Below are positions 18,785 through 27,036 of a DNA stretch of 64,000 bases, piece by piece. This DNA is from GCA-003244245 sp050699975. GTDB lineage: Bacteria; Actinomycetota; Actinomycetes; Mycobacteriales; Pseudonocardiaceae. The notes under the pieces are model-generated. The model did not search any database and had not been told where the DNA came from. It saw only the letters and a program-made list of their open reading frames with translations. The stretch covers positions 7,102 to 71,101 of the forward strand of contig JBOHGH010000006.1 in NCBI GenBank assembly GCA_050699975.1, read 5' to 3'. A program made the position numbers and the translations under genes. The stretch's first letter is position 1, and each line of letters starts with the position of its first letter.

Positions 18785-19267
18785 ATGCGCTGTCCGTTCT
18801 GCCGGCACTCCGACTCGCGCGTCATCGATTCGCGCGAGGTCGAGGATCGGCAGGCGATCCGCAGGCGGCGGTCGTGCCTGGAATGCGGTCGCCGGTTCAC
18901 TACCGTGGAGGAGCCGGTGCTCGCGGTGGTGAAGCGCTCGGGGGTCACCGAACCGTTCAGCCGAGACAAGGTCGTCCGCGGAGTGCGCAGGGCATGTCAG
19001 GGACGACCGGTGGACGAGGATGCGCTTGCGCAACTGGCGCACCGGGTGGAGGAGACGATCCGCTCCTTGGGCAGCGCCGAGGTGCCCAGCCAGGAGGTCG
19101 GGTTGACCATCCTCGGCCCGCTGCGAGATCTCGACGAGGTGGCCTACCTGCGCTTCGCCAGCGTCTATCGGTCGTTCTCTTCGATCGAGGACTTCGAGAA
19201 AGAGATACGAAGCCTGCGGGACGCCCCGTCGCACCAGCGGCAGCACATCGAGGAGCAGCCGACATGA
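18785..19267 (+). CDS. nrdR: NrdR, ATP-cone repressor of ribonucleotide reductase genes
   Basis: This 160-residue repressor senses (d)ATP. The N-terminal zinc ribbon has Cys3, Cys6, Cys31 and Cys34 (MRCPFC and CLEC), followed by an ATP-cone (about 49-139). I chose ATG 18785, after GGAAGG and with homology beginning at MRCPFC; the in-frame GTG at 18776 gives only three more residues. It is co-directional with nrdJ 109 bases downstream, the standard nrdR-nrdJ pairing, with candidate NrdR boxes upstream. Confidence 0.96.
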   Translation: MRCPFCRHSDSRVIDSREVEDRQAIRRRRSCLECGRRFTTVEEPVLAVVKRSGVTEPFSRDKVVRGVRRACQGRPVDEDALAQLAHRVEETIRSLGSAEVPSQEVGLTILGPLRDLDEVAYLRFASVYRSFSSIEDFEKEIRSLRDAPSHQRQHIEEQPT

Positions 19268-19376
19268 CGTGAAGCACGCACCGCGGAGCCAGCGACGGCA
19301 CCACGACGGACCCAACCCGCTCCGGACGGGGAACCCGGACCGGGAGTATGCACACCGTGATAGAGAGGGATGAGGT

Positions 19377-22300
19377 ATGACCGAGACCGTCGGGACGGGA
19401 GCTTCTCCGGCTGCGCAGCCCAAGCGCGCGCTGCGGATGGAGCGGGTCCACACCACCGAGGCGCGCCACCCCTACGACGAGGTGACGTGGCAGCGCCGGG
19501 ACGTGGTGATGACCAACTGGCGGGACGGCACGGTCAACTTCGAACAGCGTGGCGTGGAGTTCCCCGATTTCTGGTCGGTCAACGCGGTAAACATCGTGAC
19601 CAGCAAATACTTCCGCGGTGCGGTAGGCAGCGAACAGCGCGAGTCGAGCCTGCGCCAGCTGATCGACCGGGTGGTGACGGCCTACACCGCGGCCGGTGTG
19701 CGGCACGGGTACTTCGCCACCGAGACCGACAAGGACATCTTCTCCGACGAGTTGACCTGGATGCTGCTGCACCAGGTGTTCAGTTTCAACTCCCCAGTCT
19801 GGTTCAACGTCGGCACCACCTCCCCCCAGCAAGTCTCGGCGTGTCAACCGTACGACGCACTGGTTAGCACTCCCGCCGGAATGGTGCCCATCGGACAACT
19901 CGTTGAGCAGGATTCCGTCGACACCAAGGTCTACGACGCCCACGGCATCACCCGGATCGTCGCGACCAAGGCCAACGGCGTCAAGCACGTCCTGCGGATC
20001 CACACAAAGGCTGGGCACATGCTGGACGTCACGGCGGACCATCTCGTGTGGCGCTCCAGCAGTGAAAGAACCGGGAAGTTTGTTCCGGCCGATGAACTTC
20101 GCGCGGGTGACCAGCTGGAGTGGCACCGACGCGCGGCGTTCGGGGAGCAGGAGATCGATTCCCGAACGGTGGCCGAGGCCGCGCTCGCGGGCTGGCTACA
20201 GGCTGACGGTTTTGTCGGGCAGTACACGGGCACCAACCGCTCGCTGACGATCGAGGCGATGACCGTCACCGAGGCAGAGCTGGCATGGGTGACCAGTTCC
20301 CTCGACCAGGTGTTCCCTCACGTGCACCGCCACGAGCGGCGCGTGACGACGCAGGACTCTTCGCTGGACTGCAGGCGGACCCGCCTCTATGGCACGACCC
20401 TCACGGACTTCGTGGACGCCTGGGACCTTCGGGTGCGCGGAACAGAGATGCGGGTGCCGGGGCGGCTGCTCACCGCACCGCTACCGGTGGTCGCGGCCTA
20501 CCTACGCAGCCTGTTCCAGGCCGAGGGCTATGTCATCACGCGGGAGCGCTCGACGCTGCTAGGTCTCGACATGATCTCCGAGGGGCTGATCCGCGACGTG
20601 CAGGCACTGCTCGCCCGGTTCGGCATCTTCGCGCGGGTGGGCCACAAGGCCGAGCGGCGCTCCGATAGGCACGATCTGTGGGGCATCCGGATTCAGAACG
20701 GCGGGGACCGTCGGATTTTCGCCGACGAAATCGGCTTCATCGACCCGGGCAAGGCTGCCAAGCTGGAGGCATCGTTCGAACTGCCGGGTCTTGCCGCCCG
20801 GGAAGTCAAGCGTCTCGAGATCGCTCGGATTGAGCCTCGCGGCGCGATGGAGGTCTACGACATCCAGACCGAGTCTGGCGAGTACCTGTCAAGCAACCTT
20901 CGGGTGCACAACTGCTTCATCCTTTCCGTCGATGACACCATGGACTCGATTCTCAACTGGTACCGGGAAGAGGGGCTGATCTTCAAAGGTGGTTCAGGTG
21001 CCGGCCTGAACCTTTCTCGTATCCGCTCATCGAAGGAACTACTGTCCTCCGGGGGTGCGGCATCCGGTCCGGTGAGCTTTATGCGCGGAGCGGACGCTTC
21101 GGCCGGCACCATCAAATCGGGCGGAGCCACCCGGCGTGCCGCGAAAATGGTCGTGCTCGACGTCGATCATCCTGATATCGGCGAGTTCGTGCAGACTAAG
21201 GCATCCGAGGAACGCAAGATCCGGGTGCTCCGTGACGCCGGATTCGACATGGACCTCGGCGGCAAGGACATCACCTCGGTCCAGTACCAGAACGCCAACA
21301 ACTCGGTCCGGGTCTCCGATGAGTTCATGCGTGCGGTGGAGACCGGCGGCGACTTCGGGCTTCGCGCCCGGATGACCGGCGAGGTCATTGAGACCGTAAG
21401 AGCCAAGGAGCTCTTCCGAGAGATCACCCAGGCTGCCTGGGCATGCGCCGATCCCGGCCTGCAGTACGACGACACGATCAACGACTGGCACACCTGCCCG
21501 GAGTCCGGACGTATCACCGCCTCTAATCCGTGTTCCGAGTACTTGCACCTCGACAACTCGAGCTGCAACCTTGCGTCCATCAACCTGATGAAGTTCCTCC
21601 GCGAGGACCTCACATTCGACGCGGAGCTGTTTACCAGGACGGTGGAGCTGGTCATCACCGCGATGGACATCTCGATCTGCTTCGCGGACTTCCCGACCGA
21701 GGCCATTGCAGACACCACCAAGGCGTTTCGGCAGCTCGGCGTCGGCTACGCCAACCTCGGGGCGTTGCTGATGGCCACCGGGCACGCTTACGACTCCGAC
21801 GGTGGACGTGCGCTGGCTGCGGCGATCACCTCGCTGATGACCGGCACCGCGTACAAGCGCTCTGCGGAACTTGCCGGGGTCGTCGGCCCCTACGACGGCT
21901 ACGCTCGCAACGCCGAACCGCACCAGCGGGTGATGCGCAAGCACGCTGCGGCCAACGATCTGATCCGTGCCTATCATCACAACGACCGAGCCGTGCAGAA
22001 GGCCGCTACGAAGGCGTGGCAGGATGGCATTCGAATCGGCGAGAAGAATGGTTGGCGCAACGCTCAGGCCAGCGTAATCGCACCGACTGGAACCATAGGG
22101 TTCATGATGGATTGTGACACGACCGGGATTGAGCCGGACTTTTCGTTGGTGAAGTTCAAGAAACTGGTCGGCGGCGGGTCCATGCAGATAGTCAATCAGA
22201 CGGTGCCGAAGGCACTCGCTGCGCTGGGCTACCAGGAGGAACAGAATGAGGCGATCGTCGAGTACATCGCCGAGCACGGCCACGTGATCGATGCTCCTGG

Positions 22301-23255
22301 GCTGCGTCCCGAGCATTACGAGGTGTTCGACTGTGCGATGGGGGAGCGAGCCATTGCGCCGATGGGGCATGTCCGGATGATGGCGGCGACCCAGCCGTTT
22401 ATCTCTGGAGCCATCAGTAAGACCGTGAACATGCCCGAAAAGGCCACCGCCGCCGACGTCGAGGAAATCTACTTCCAATCCTGGAAGATGGGGATCAAGG
22501 CGCTGGCGATCTACCGAGACAACTGTAAGGTGGGCCAACCACTGTCCACCGGAAAAACCGCAACCACCGCGGCGGAGAAGGTGGTCGCGGAGGGTAGGCC
22601 GGTGCGCAAGCGGCTGCCCAAGAAGCGGCCCAGCGAAACCGTCTCCTTCACCGTCGGTGGCGCCGAGGGCTACCTGACCGCAGGGTCTTATCCCGACGAC
22701 GGGCTCGGTGAAATCTTCGTCAAGATGTCCAAGCAGGGCTCCACCCTGGCCGGTGTGATGGACGCTTTCTCTATGGGGATCTCAATAGCGTTGCAGTACG
22801 GGGTGCCGCTGGAGACCTACGTCTCGAAGTTCGTGAACATGCGCTTCGAGCCGGCGGGGATGACCGATGACCCGGATATCCGGATCGCGACCAGCGTGGT
22901 GGACTACCTGTTCCGTCGAATCGCGCTAGATCACCTGCCCATGGAGAAGCGAGAGCAACTGGGCATCCTGACCGCCGAGGAGCGCACCGCGCAGGTGTCT
23001 GCCGATTACGGCGTCGGCCAGGGCAACGGTGTAGACATCGAATCCCTTTCCACCTCGGCGGACTCCACCATCGCTTCCCCGGCAGCGCATGCCCGGCCGG
23101 CGCCGGTGTACGTGGGCAGCTCCACGGAGCTGTGGGAACTGCAGCAGGGCAAAGCCGCCGACGCGCCGCTGTGCTTGACCTGCGGAACCAAGATGCGGCC
23201 GGCCGGCTCCTGCTACGTCTGCGAGGGCTGCGGCTCCACCAGCGGCTGCAGCTGA
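19377..23255 (+). CDS. nrdJ: B12-dependent (class II) ribonucleotide reductase with intein
   Basis: Class II reductase makes deoxyribonucleotides using adenosylcobalamin, independent of oxygen. The 1292-codon frame encodes 935 extein residues plus a 357-residue intein inserted at SPQQVSA|CFILSVDD. Extein landmarks are GGSGAGLNLSRIRSS, NPCSEYLHLDNSSCNLASIN (active-site Asn, Cys, Glu and radical-bearing Cys region), PTGTIGFMMDCDTTG, a MAATQPFISGAISKTVNMP segment, and a C-terminal Cys-rich tail (CLTCGTKMRPAGSCYVCEGC) for re-reduction. The start follows GAGGGATGAGGT. Probably co-transcribed with nrdR. Without splicing the enzyme would be split near its N-terminus, so activity depends on the intein. 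Confidence 0.96.
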   Translation: MTETVGTGASPAAQPKRALRMERVHTTEARHPYDEVTWQRRDVVMTNWRDGTVNFEQRGVEFPDFWSVNAVNIVTSKYFRGAVGSEQRESSLRQLIDRVVTAYTAAGVRHGYFATETDKDIFSDELTWMLLHQVFSFNSPVWFNVGTTSPQQVSACQPYDALVSTPAGMVPIGQLVEQDSVDTKVYDAHGITRIVATKANGVKHVLRIHTKAGHMLDVTADHLVWRSSSERTGKFVPADELRAGDQLEWHRRAAFGEQEIDSRTVAEAALAGWLQADGFVGQYTGTNRSLTIEAMTVTEAELAWVTSSLDQVFPHVHRHERRVTTQDSSLDCRRTRLYGTTLTDFVDAWDLRVRGTEMRVPGRLLTAPLPVVAAYLRSLFQAEGYVITRERSTLLGLDMISEGLIRDVQALLARFGIFARVGHKAERRSDRHDLWGIRIQNGGDRRIFADEIGFIDPGKAAKLEASFELPGLAAREVKRLEIARIEPRGAMEVYDIQTESGEYLSSNLRVHNCFILSVDDTMDSILNWYREEGLIFKGGSGAGLNLSRIRSSKELLSSGGAASGPVSFMRGADASAGTIKSGGATRRAAKMVVLDVDHPDIGEFVQTKASEERKIRVLRDAGFDMDLGGKDITSVQYQNANNSVRVSDEFMRAVETGGDFGLRARMTGEVIETVRAKELFREITQAAWACADPGLQYDDTINDWHTCPESGRITASNPCSEYLHLDNSSCNLASINLMKFLREDLTFDAELFTRTVELVITAMDISICFADFPTEAIADTTKAFRQLGVGYANLGALLMATGHAYDSDGGRALAAAITSLMTGTAYKRSAELAGVVGPYDGYARNAEPHQRVMRKHAAANDLIRAYHHNDRAVQKAATKAWQDGIRIGEKNGWRNAQASVIAPTGTIGFMMDCDTTGIEPDFSLVKFKKLVGGGSMQIVNQTVPKALAALGYQEEQNEAIVEYIAEHGHVIDAPGLRPEHYEVFDCAMGERAIAPMGHVRMMAATQPFISGAISKTVNMPEKATAADVEEIYFQSWKMGIKALAIYRDNCKVGQPLSTGKTATTAAEKVVAEGRPVRKRLPKKRPSETVSFTVGGAEGYLTAGSYPDDGLGEIFVKMSKQGSTLAGVMDAFSMGISIALQYGVPLETYVSKFVNMRFEPAGMTDDPDIRIATSVVDYLFRRIALDHLPMEKREQLGILTAEERTAQVSADYGVGQGNGVDIESLSTSADSTIASPAAHARPAPVYVGSSTELWELQQGKAADAPLCLTCGTKMRPAGSCYVCEGCGSTSGCS
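19842..20912 (+). other. NrdJ intein with LAGLIDADG homing endonuclease
   Basis: The 357-residue intein covers residues 156-512 of the open frame. It begins with Cys1 (CQPYDALVSTPAG), has the block B sequence VTADHLVW and ends YDIQTESGEYLSSNLRVHN before Cys+1. All splicing nucleophiles are present. Two LAGLIDADG-like motifs, LAGWLQADGFVG (about intein residues 113-124) and YLRSLFQAEGYV (about 220-231), keep the acidic residue, so the endonuclease may be active. Splicing restores the RNR sequence SACFILSV. Confidence 0.93.
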
Positions 23256-23592
23256 TAGTGAGCGCAGTGGGGGGCTGCAGCGTCAGCGAGTGACGGTGGT
23301 GAGAAAGGCTCGCGGCAGGGCCCGTTCTTCGCCGAGCACGAAGCAGCCCCCATCGACGGGGTGGTGCCTCGGGCGCGGCGCGAGAGTCACGGTCCAACAG
23401 CGGAGACTCGACCCAGCCGATGGGCTGCACGACGTACGGCCGTCATTCACGTGGCGTCCTTCCACACGATCAGGTTGCTCTGGGCGTCCAGGCCCATCAA
23501 CAACGGCTGACCCACCCACCCAGGTCACCCGGGCGCGGCGACGGGCGGCGGTCACCGCGTGCCGTGGCGATGACCGCGCTGCCCGGTGCCGC
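23256..23592. other. non-coding or decayed stretch after nrdJ
   Basis: No intact gene is visible in 337 bases. On the minus strand there are short protein-like pieces in different frames: MQPIGWVESPLLDRD (start near 23430, resembling the first residues of TrmO-type tRNA methyltransferases) and, one frame away, GGCFVLGEERALPRAFLTT (ending at 23283). They may be remnants of a broken gene or chance. No terminator hairpin is obvious. Confidence 0.3.
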
Positions 23593-24051
23593 TCAGGGGG
23601 CCCACTCGCCGGCCGGCTGCCTGGTGGTGACGTTGAGGCGGTTCCAGACGTTGATCTGGGCGATGGAGATGACCAAGGCCGCCAGCGCCGGCTCGTCGTA
23701 GTGCCGGGCGGCCTCGTCCCAGATCTCGTCGGGTACCGGGTCCGGCCGATCACTGAGCCGGGTGACGGCCTCGGTGAGCGCCAGCGCGGCGCGTTCGGCA
23801 TCGGTGAAGTAGGGCGCATCCCGCCAGGCCACCACCGCGAAGAGCCGCTCGTCTGTTTCGCCTGCCTTCTTGGCGATGCGAGGGTGCCCGTCAACGCAGA
23901 CGCTGCAGCCGTTGATCTGGCTCGCGCGCAGGTGGACGAGTTCGAGGGTCCGGGACGGCACGCCGCCTTTCTCCGTGGACTTCGCCAGGGCAAGCAGGGC
24001 CTGCATGGCGTCAGGAAGGATCATCACCGGGTTGCTCATCCGTGCTTGCAT
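23593..24051 (-). CDS. AhpD-like carboxymuconolactone decarboxylase family protein
   Basis: This 152-residue all-helical protein of the CMD/AhpD family has the redox motif CSVCVDGH (Cys49, Cys52, His56), as in alkylhydroperoxidase AhpD, so a peroxidase or disulfide-reductase role is likely. I chose ATG 24051 because GGAGGAG is at ideal distance; the frame extends further upstream without support. It is divergent from an ECF41-type sigma gene. CMD proteins are the classic partner of ECF41 factors, and a near-consensus ECF41 promoter faces this gene. Confidence 0.9.
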   Translation of the reverse strand: MQARMSNPVMILPDAMQALLALAKSTEKGGVPSRTLELVHLRASQINGCSVCVDGHPRIAKKAGETDERLFAVVAWRDAPYFTDAERAALALTEAVTRLSDRPDPVPDEIWDEAARHYDEPALAALVISIAQINVWNRLNVTTRQPAGEWAP

Positions 24052-24120
24052 GATTGCTCTCCTCCAGGGTCTTCGGGTGTCTTTGCTGAACCGGAATGCT
24101 GAAGGCTCAGCCGGTCTCCT

Positions 24121-24147
24121 TGTCACATCGGCTGGGTTTCGTCCGTC
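24121..24147 (+). promoter_or_regulatory. ECF41-type promoter toward the sigma-factor gene
   Basis: TGTCACA (24121-24127), 16 bases, CGTC (24144-24147) matches exactly the published ECF41 promoter consensus TGTCACA-N16-CGTC. It lies 37 bases before the sigma gene ATG, implying autoregulation. Confidence 0.75.
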
Positions 24148-24155
24148 ACTGATAT

Positions 24156-24182
24156 GACGGAACACGACGGAGGAATGTGACC
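24156..24182 (-). promoter_or_regulatory. ECF41-type promoter toward the AhpD-like gene
   Basis: On the minus strand GGTCACA (24182-24176), 16 bases, CGTC (24159-24156) matches the ECF41 promoter consensus with one mismatch. It would start transcription near 24149, about 98 bases upstream of the AhpD-like start codon. Its -35 touches the first codon region of the sigma gene. Confidence 0.62.
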
Positions 24183-24183
24183 G

Positions 24184-24846
24184 ATGGACGAGCACGACTG
24201 GCTGGCGGAGCGATTCGAGGCCAACCGCACCCACCTGCGGACGGTGGCCTACCGGATGCTCGGCTCACTGAGCGAGGCCGACGACGCCGTCCAAGAAGCG
24301 TGGCTGCGCCTGCGCCGCTCCGACACCACCGGCGTCGAGAACCTGGGCGGATGGCTGACGACCGCCGTCGCCCGGGTGTCCCTGGACATGCTGCGCTCGC
24401 GCACGTCGCGGCGCGAGGAACCCCTCGACGCGCGCCTGCCCGACCCGATCGCGAGCCGCGCGGATGGGATCGATCCCGAGCACGAAGCGCTGCTGGCTGA
24501 CTCGGTCGGTCCCGCGCTGCTCGTGGTACTCGACACGCTGGCTCCCGCCGAGCGGCTCGCGTTCGTGCTGCACGACACGTTCGCCGTGCCCTTCGACGAG
24601 ATCGCTCCCATCGTGGGGCGCTCCCCGGCCGCAGCTCGGCAGCTCGGCAGCCGCGCACGCCGCCGGGTGCAGAGAGCGGACCCGGTTCCCGACGCCGATC
24701 TCACCCGCCAGCGAGAGGTCGTCGACGCCTTCCTCGCCGACCCAGAGCGCCTTCGCCAGCTCGACCTGGCGGTGCTCGACGACTGCCGACGGCCCGCTCC
24801 TCGCAGTGGGCGAGAATCTCCAGGTCCCCCAGCGCGCTGCGGGTAG
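24184..24846 (+). CDS. ECF41-type sigma factor lacking its C-terminal SnoaL-like domain
   Basis: This 220-residue extracytoplasmic-function sigma factor has sigma2 (about 1-80, RTVAYRMLGSLSEADDAVQE) and sigma4 (about 110-165, PAERLAFVLHDTFAVPFDEI). ECF41 proteins continue with an NTF2/SnoaL-like domain of about 110 residues that controls activity. Here homology ends at QREVVDAFLA (about residue 184), and a 36-residue unrelated tail leads to a stop. Nothing resembling the missing domain is seen in the next 200 bases in any frame. In ECF41 work, shortened factors were more active than full-length ones, so this could be a deregulated factor or a decaying gene. Neighbours and promoter motifs support the ECF41 call. 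Confidence 0.8.
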   Translation: MDEHDWLAERFEANRTHLRTVAYRMLGSLSEADDAVQEAWLRLRRSDTTGVENLGGWLTTAVARVSLDMLRSRTSRREEPLDARLPDPIASRADGIDPEHEALLADSVGPALLVVLDTLAPAERLAFVLHDTFAVPFDEIAPIVGRSPAAARQLGSRARRRVQRADPVPDADLTRQREVVDAFLADPERLRQLDLAVLDDCRRPAPRSGRESPGPPARCG

Positions 24847-25050
24847 CGGTGTTGGGTAACCCTGGTCAGGTGCAGACGCATCTCGTGGGGCGGGCCTGTC
24901 GTGCGGCAGGGTGGCGGCTGGTCGGTGAGGACCATCCACGCTCTGGCGAAGGATCCAGAACGCGAGTTTGTCGCACTCGTCCGTCGGGCGAATGACGATG
25001 GGTGATCATCGTCGGCGCAGGCTGTCGCCGAGCGCTGAGAGGAGGCTGGG

Positions 25051-25902
25051 ATGCCGGAGAGGGCACTGGTACTCGGCGGCGGTGGGATCACCGGCATCGC
25101 CTGGGAGCTGGGGGTGCTTGCCGGTCTGGCTGAACACGGGGTAGACCTGCGCGATGCCGACCTTGTGGTCGGCACATCAGCCGGGTCAGTGGTGGGCGCG
25201 CTGATCACCTCGGGTAACGATCTCGAGGAGCTCTACGCCAGTCAACTCGTCCCGCCGGATCCTGAGCCACCTGTCCGAATGGGGATCGCCACGATCCTGC
25301 GGTGGAGCTGGGCCGTTGCCTGCTCCCGGGGCTCGCAGCAGGTCGGAGCACGAATTGGCAGGATGGCGACGGCGACCGCGACGGTTCCGGAAGCCGAGCG
25401 CCGCGGGATCATCGAAGCCCGGCTGGGAGGGCGCACCTGGCCGCAGCAGACCCTGCTGGTCACAGCAATCGATGCCGAATCGGGCGAGTTCGCCGCTTTC
25501 GGGCAGGGCAGCCAGGTGGGGGGCACCCCAGTGACCATGGTCGATGCCGTGGCGGCCAGCTGCTCGGTGCCGGGGGTGTGGCCAGCGACTACCATCGGCG
25601 GACGGCGCTGGATCGATGGGGGGGTGCGCTCGACGACCAACGCCGATCTGGCCGCGGGGCACGAGCGGATCGTCGTGCTCGCACCGATCACGCGAGGTTT
25701 CCCGCCGGGGGCTGGAGCCGCTGGCCAGGTGGCCGCACTGCGAGAGCAGGCACAGGTCACCCTCGTCACGCCCGACGCCGCCGCCCGACGTGCGATCGGC
25801 CGCAACGTGCTGGATCTGGCGCGCCGGGCACCGGCAGCGCTGGCCGGCCGCGCCCAGGCCACATCGGTCGTCACCGAGGTAACCCGGGTGTGGTCGGACT
25901 AG
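25051..25902 (+). CDS. patatin-like phospholipase family protein
   Basis: This 283-residue putative Ser-Asp lipid acyl hydrolase has the oxyanion motif GGGGITG at residues 9-15, nucleophile Ser in GTSAGS (about 46-51) and catalytic Asp in IDGG (about 190). ATG 25051 follows GAGAGGAGG. It has no signal peptide, so it is probably cytoplasmic. It ends 29 bases before the convergent PAC2 gene. The substrate is not predictable. Confidence 0.88.
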   Translation: MPERALVLGGGGITGIAWELGVLAGLAEHGVDLRDADLVVGTSAGSVVGALITSGNDLEELYASQLVPPDPEPPVRMGIATILRWSWAVACSRGSQQVGARIGRMATATATVPEAERRGIIEARLGGRTWPQQTLLVTAIDAESGEFAAFGQGSQVGGTPVTMVDAVAASCSVPGVWPATTIGGRRWIDGGVRSTTNADLAAGHERIVVLAPITRGFPPGAGAAGQVAALREQAQVTLVTPDAAARRAIGRNVLDLARRAPAALAGRAQATSVVTEVTRVWSD

Positions 25903-25931
25903 CGCGGTGGCAGTGTGACTGCGCTCATGCC

Positions 25932-26840
25932 TCAGCTCTCGCCGGTGCCATCCTCCTGCTCGGCGAGGAACTGCTCGAGCTCCGCTGCGATCTCGTCGCC
26001 GGTGGGCAACGGCGCGGCATCACTGGACAGCAGCGGGCGCCGATCGGACTTACCCGCGACGGCGTCGAACTGTGCCTCCAGCCCGGCCACCACCGACATA
26101 CTTTCCGGGGAGCTGGCGACCTGTTCATCCACTGCGGCGAGAACCCGCAGCGCAGTGGGTCGTAGCGCCTCGACGGGCAGGTCCAACCCACTGCTGCGGG
26201 CCAGATGCTCCAGCAGACCGCGGGCGGATTCTGGGTACTCGATGCGGGCCAGGTAGTGCGGCACGTGCACCACGAAACCCATCGCGTCGTGCCCGGCCTG
26301 ACCCAACCTCAACTCCATCAGCGCCCCGGCATGGCCGGGGATCTCCATGGTGCCAAACCACGGCTGGTAGTCGGAGATCAACTCGCGACGGGTGGCGTGC
26401 GCGGTGACCGTCACCGGCCGAGTGTGCGGGACGGCCATCGGTACTGCTCCCAGACCCACCGTCAGGCCTACCCCGAAGCGCTCGACCAGCTCGCGGACCG
26501 CGTCGATGAACCGGTCCCACTGTAGATCCGGCTCCGGACCAGCAAGGAGCAAGAACGTGGTACCCGCGCTGTCACGCACCTCGTGCAGCACCAGCTCGGG
26601 CTGCTCATAGCCCGCCCAATGGTCCCCATCGAAGATCATCGTCGGTCGGCGGGAGCGGTAGTCCAGTAGCCGGTCGACGTCGAACGTGGCGAGGACGCGG
26701 TGCTCCAGATTCGCCAGCAGATGTGCCACTGCCACATGACCAGCTTGGCCGGCGTCGACGAACCCGGTCAGGGCGTGCACCAGTACCGGAGCCGTCGGGG
26801 CCGAAGGTTCCGCCTCGATGTGGTACAGGTCGGCGGTCAC
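25932..26840 (-). CDS. PAC2-family protein (Rv2714-like)
   Basis: This 302-residue protein resembles proteasome assembly chaperone 2 (PAC2), a family widespread in actinobacteria with unproven function; Rv2714 is the mycobacterial member. Conserved features are HALTGFVDAGQAGHVAVAHL, FDGDHWAGYEQPELVLHEV and GVVHVPHYLARIEYPES-like segments. I start it at GTG 26840 (VTADLYHIEAEP), preceded by GAGGTGG. It is not coupled to neighbours. The M. tuberculosis member lies near ideR, as here (ideR is 5 kb away). Confidence 0.85.
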   Translation of the reverse strand: MTADLYHIEAEPSAPTAPVLVHALTGFVDAGQAGHVAVAHLLANLEHRVLATFDVDRLLDYRSRRPTMIFDGDHWAGYEQPELVLHEVRDSAGTTFLLLAGPEPDLQWDRFIDAVRELVERFGVGLTVGLGAVPMAVPHTRPVTVTAHATRRELISDYQPWFGTMEIPGHAGALMELRLGQAGHDAMGFVVHVPHYLARIEYPESARGLLEHLARSSGLDLPVEALRPTALRVLAAVDEQVASSPESMSVVAGLEAQFDAVAGKSDRRPLLSSDAAPLPTGDEIAAELEQFLAEQEDGTGES

Positions 26841-26983
26841 TGGACTGCCACCTCGTTTCGGCTCGGTTGGCCCTCTCGTGAAGGGCCCTTGCAGTCGATA
26901 CAACGCTGCACACCGTCGAATCCATCCCTTCCGCGGCGCCGCGCGATGTCACAGCGGGGCACACCCTCCCGCCCTTTAGTGGT

Positions 26984-26996
26984 AACGACTATCGTT
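26984..26996. promoter_or_regulatory. palindromic operator-like site upstream of the CooC-like ATPase
   Basis: AACGA-CTA-TCGTT is a perfect 5-bp inverted repeat, followed at 26997 by TTACGAT, whose TACGAT fits a -10 hexamer. It lies 41-53 bases before the ATPase start. The regulator is unknown. Confidence 0.4.
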
Positions 26997-27036
26997 TACG
27001 ATCTCCTCAACCACGTTGGAAGGAGATCGGAGCACA

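Noticed and set aside
18577..19376. Cobalamin riboswitch before nrdR or nrdJ
   Set aside because: Looked for because the enzyme needs B12, but the gaps are too short and no B12-box-like core or long paired leader is visible.
21039..22538. 499-codon minus-strand frame under nrdJ
   Set aside because: Antisense to the conserved RNR core; composition is shadow-like with no motif.
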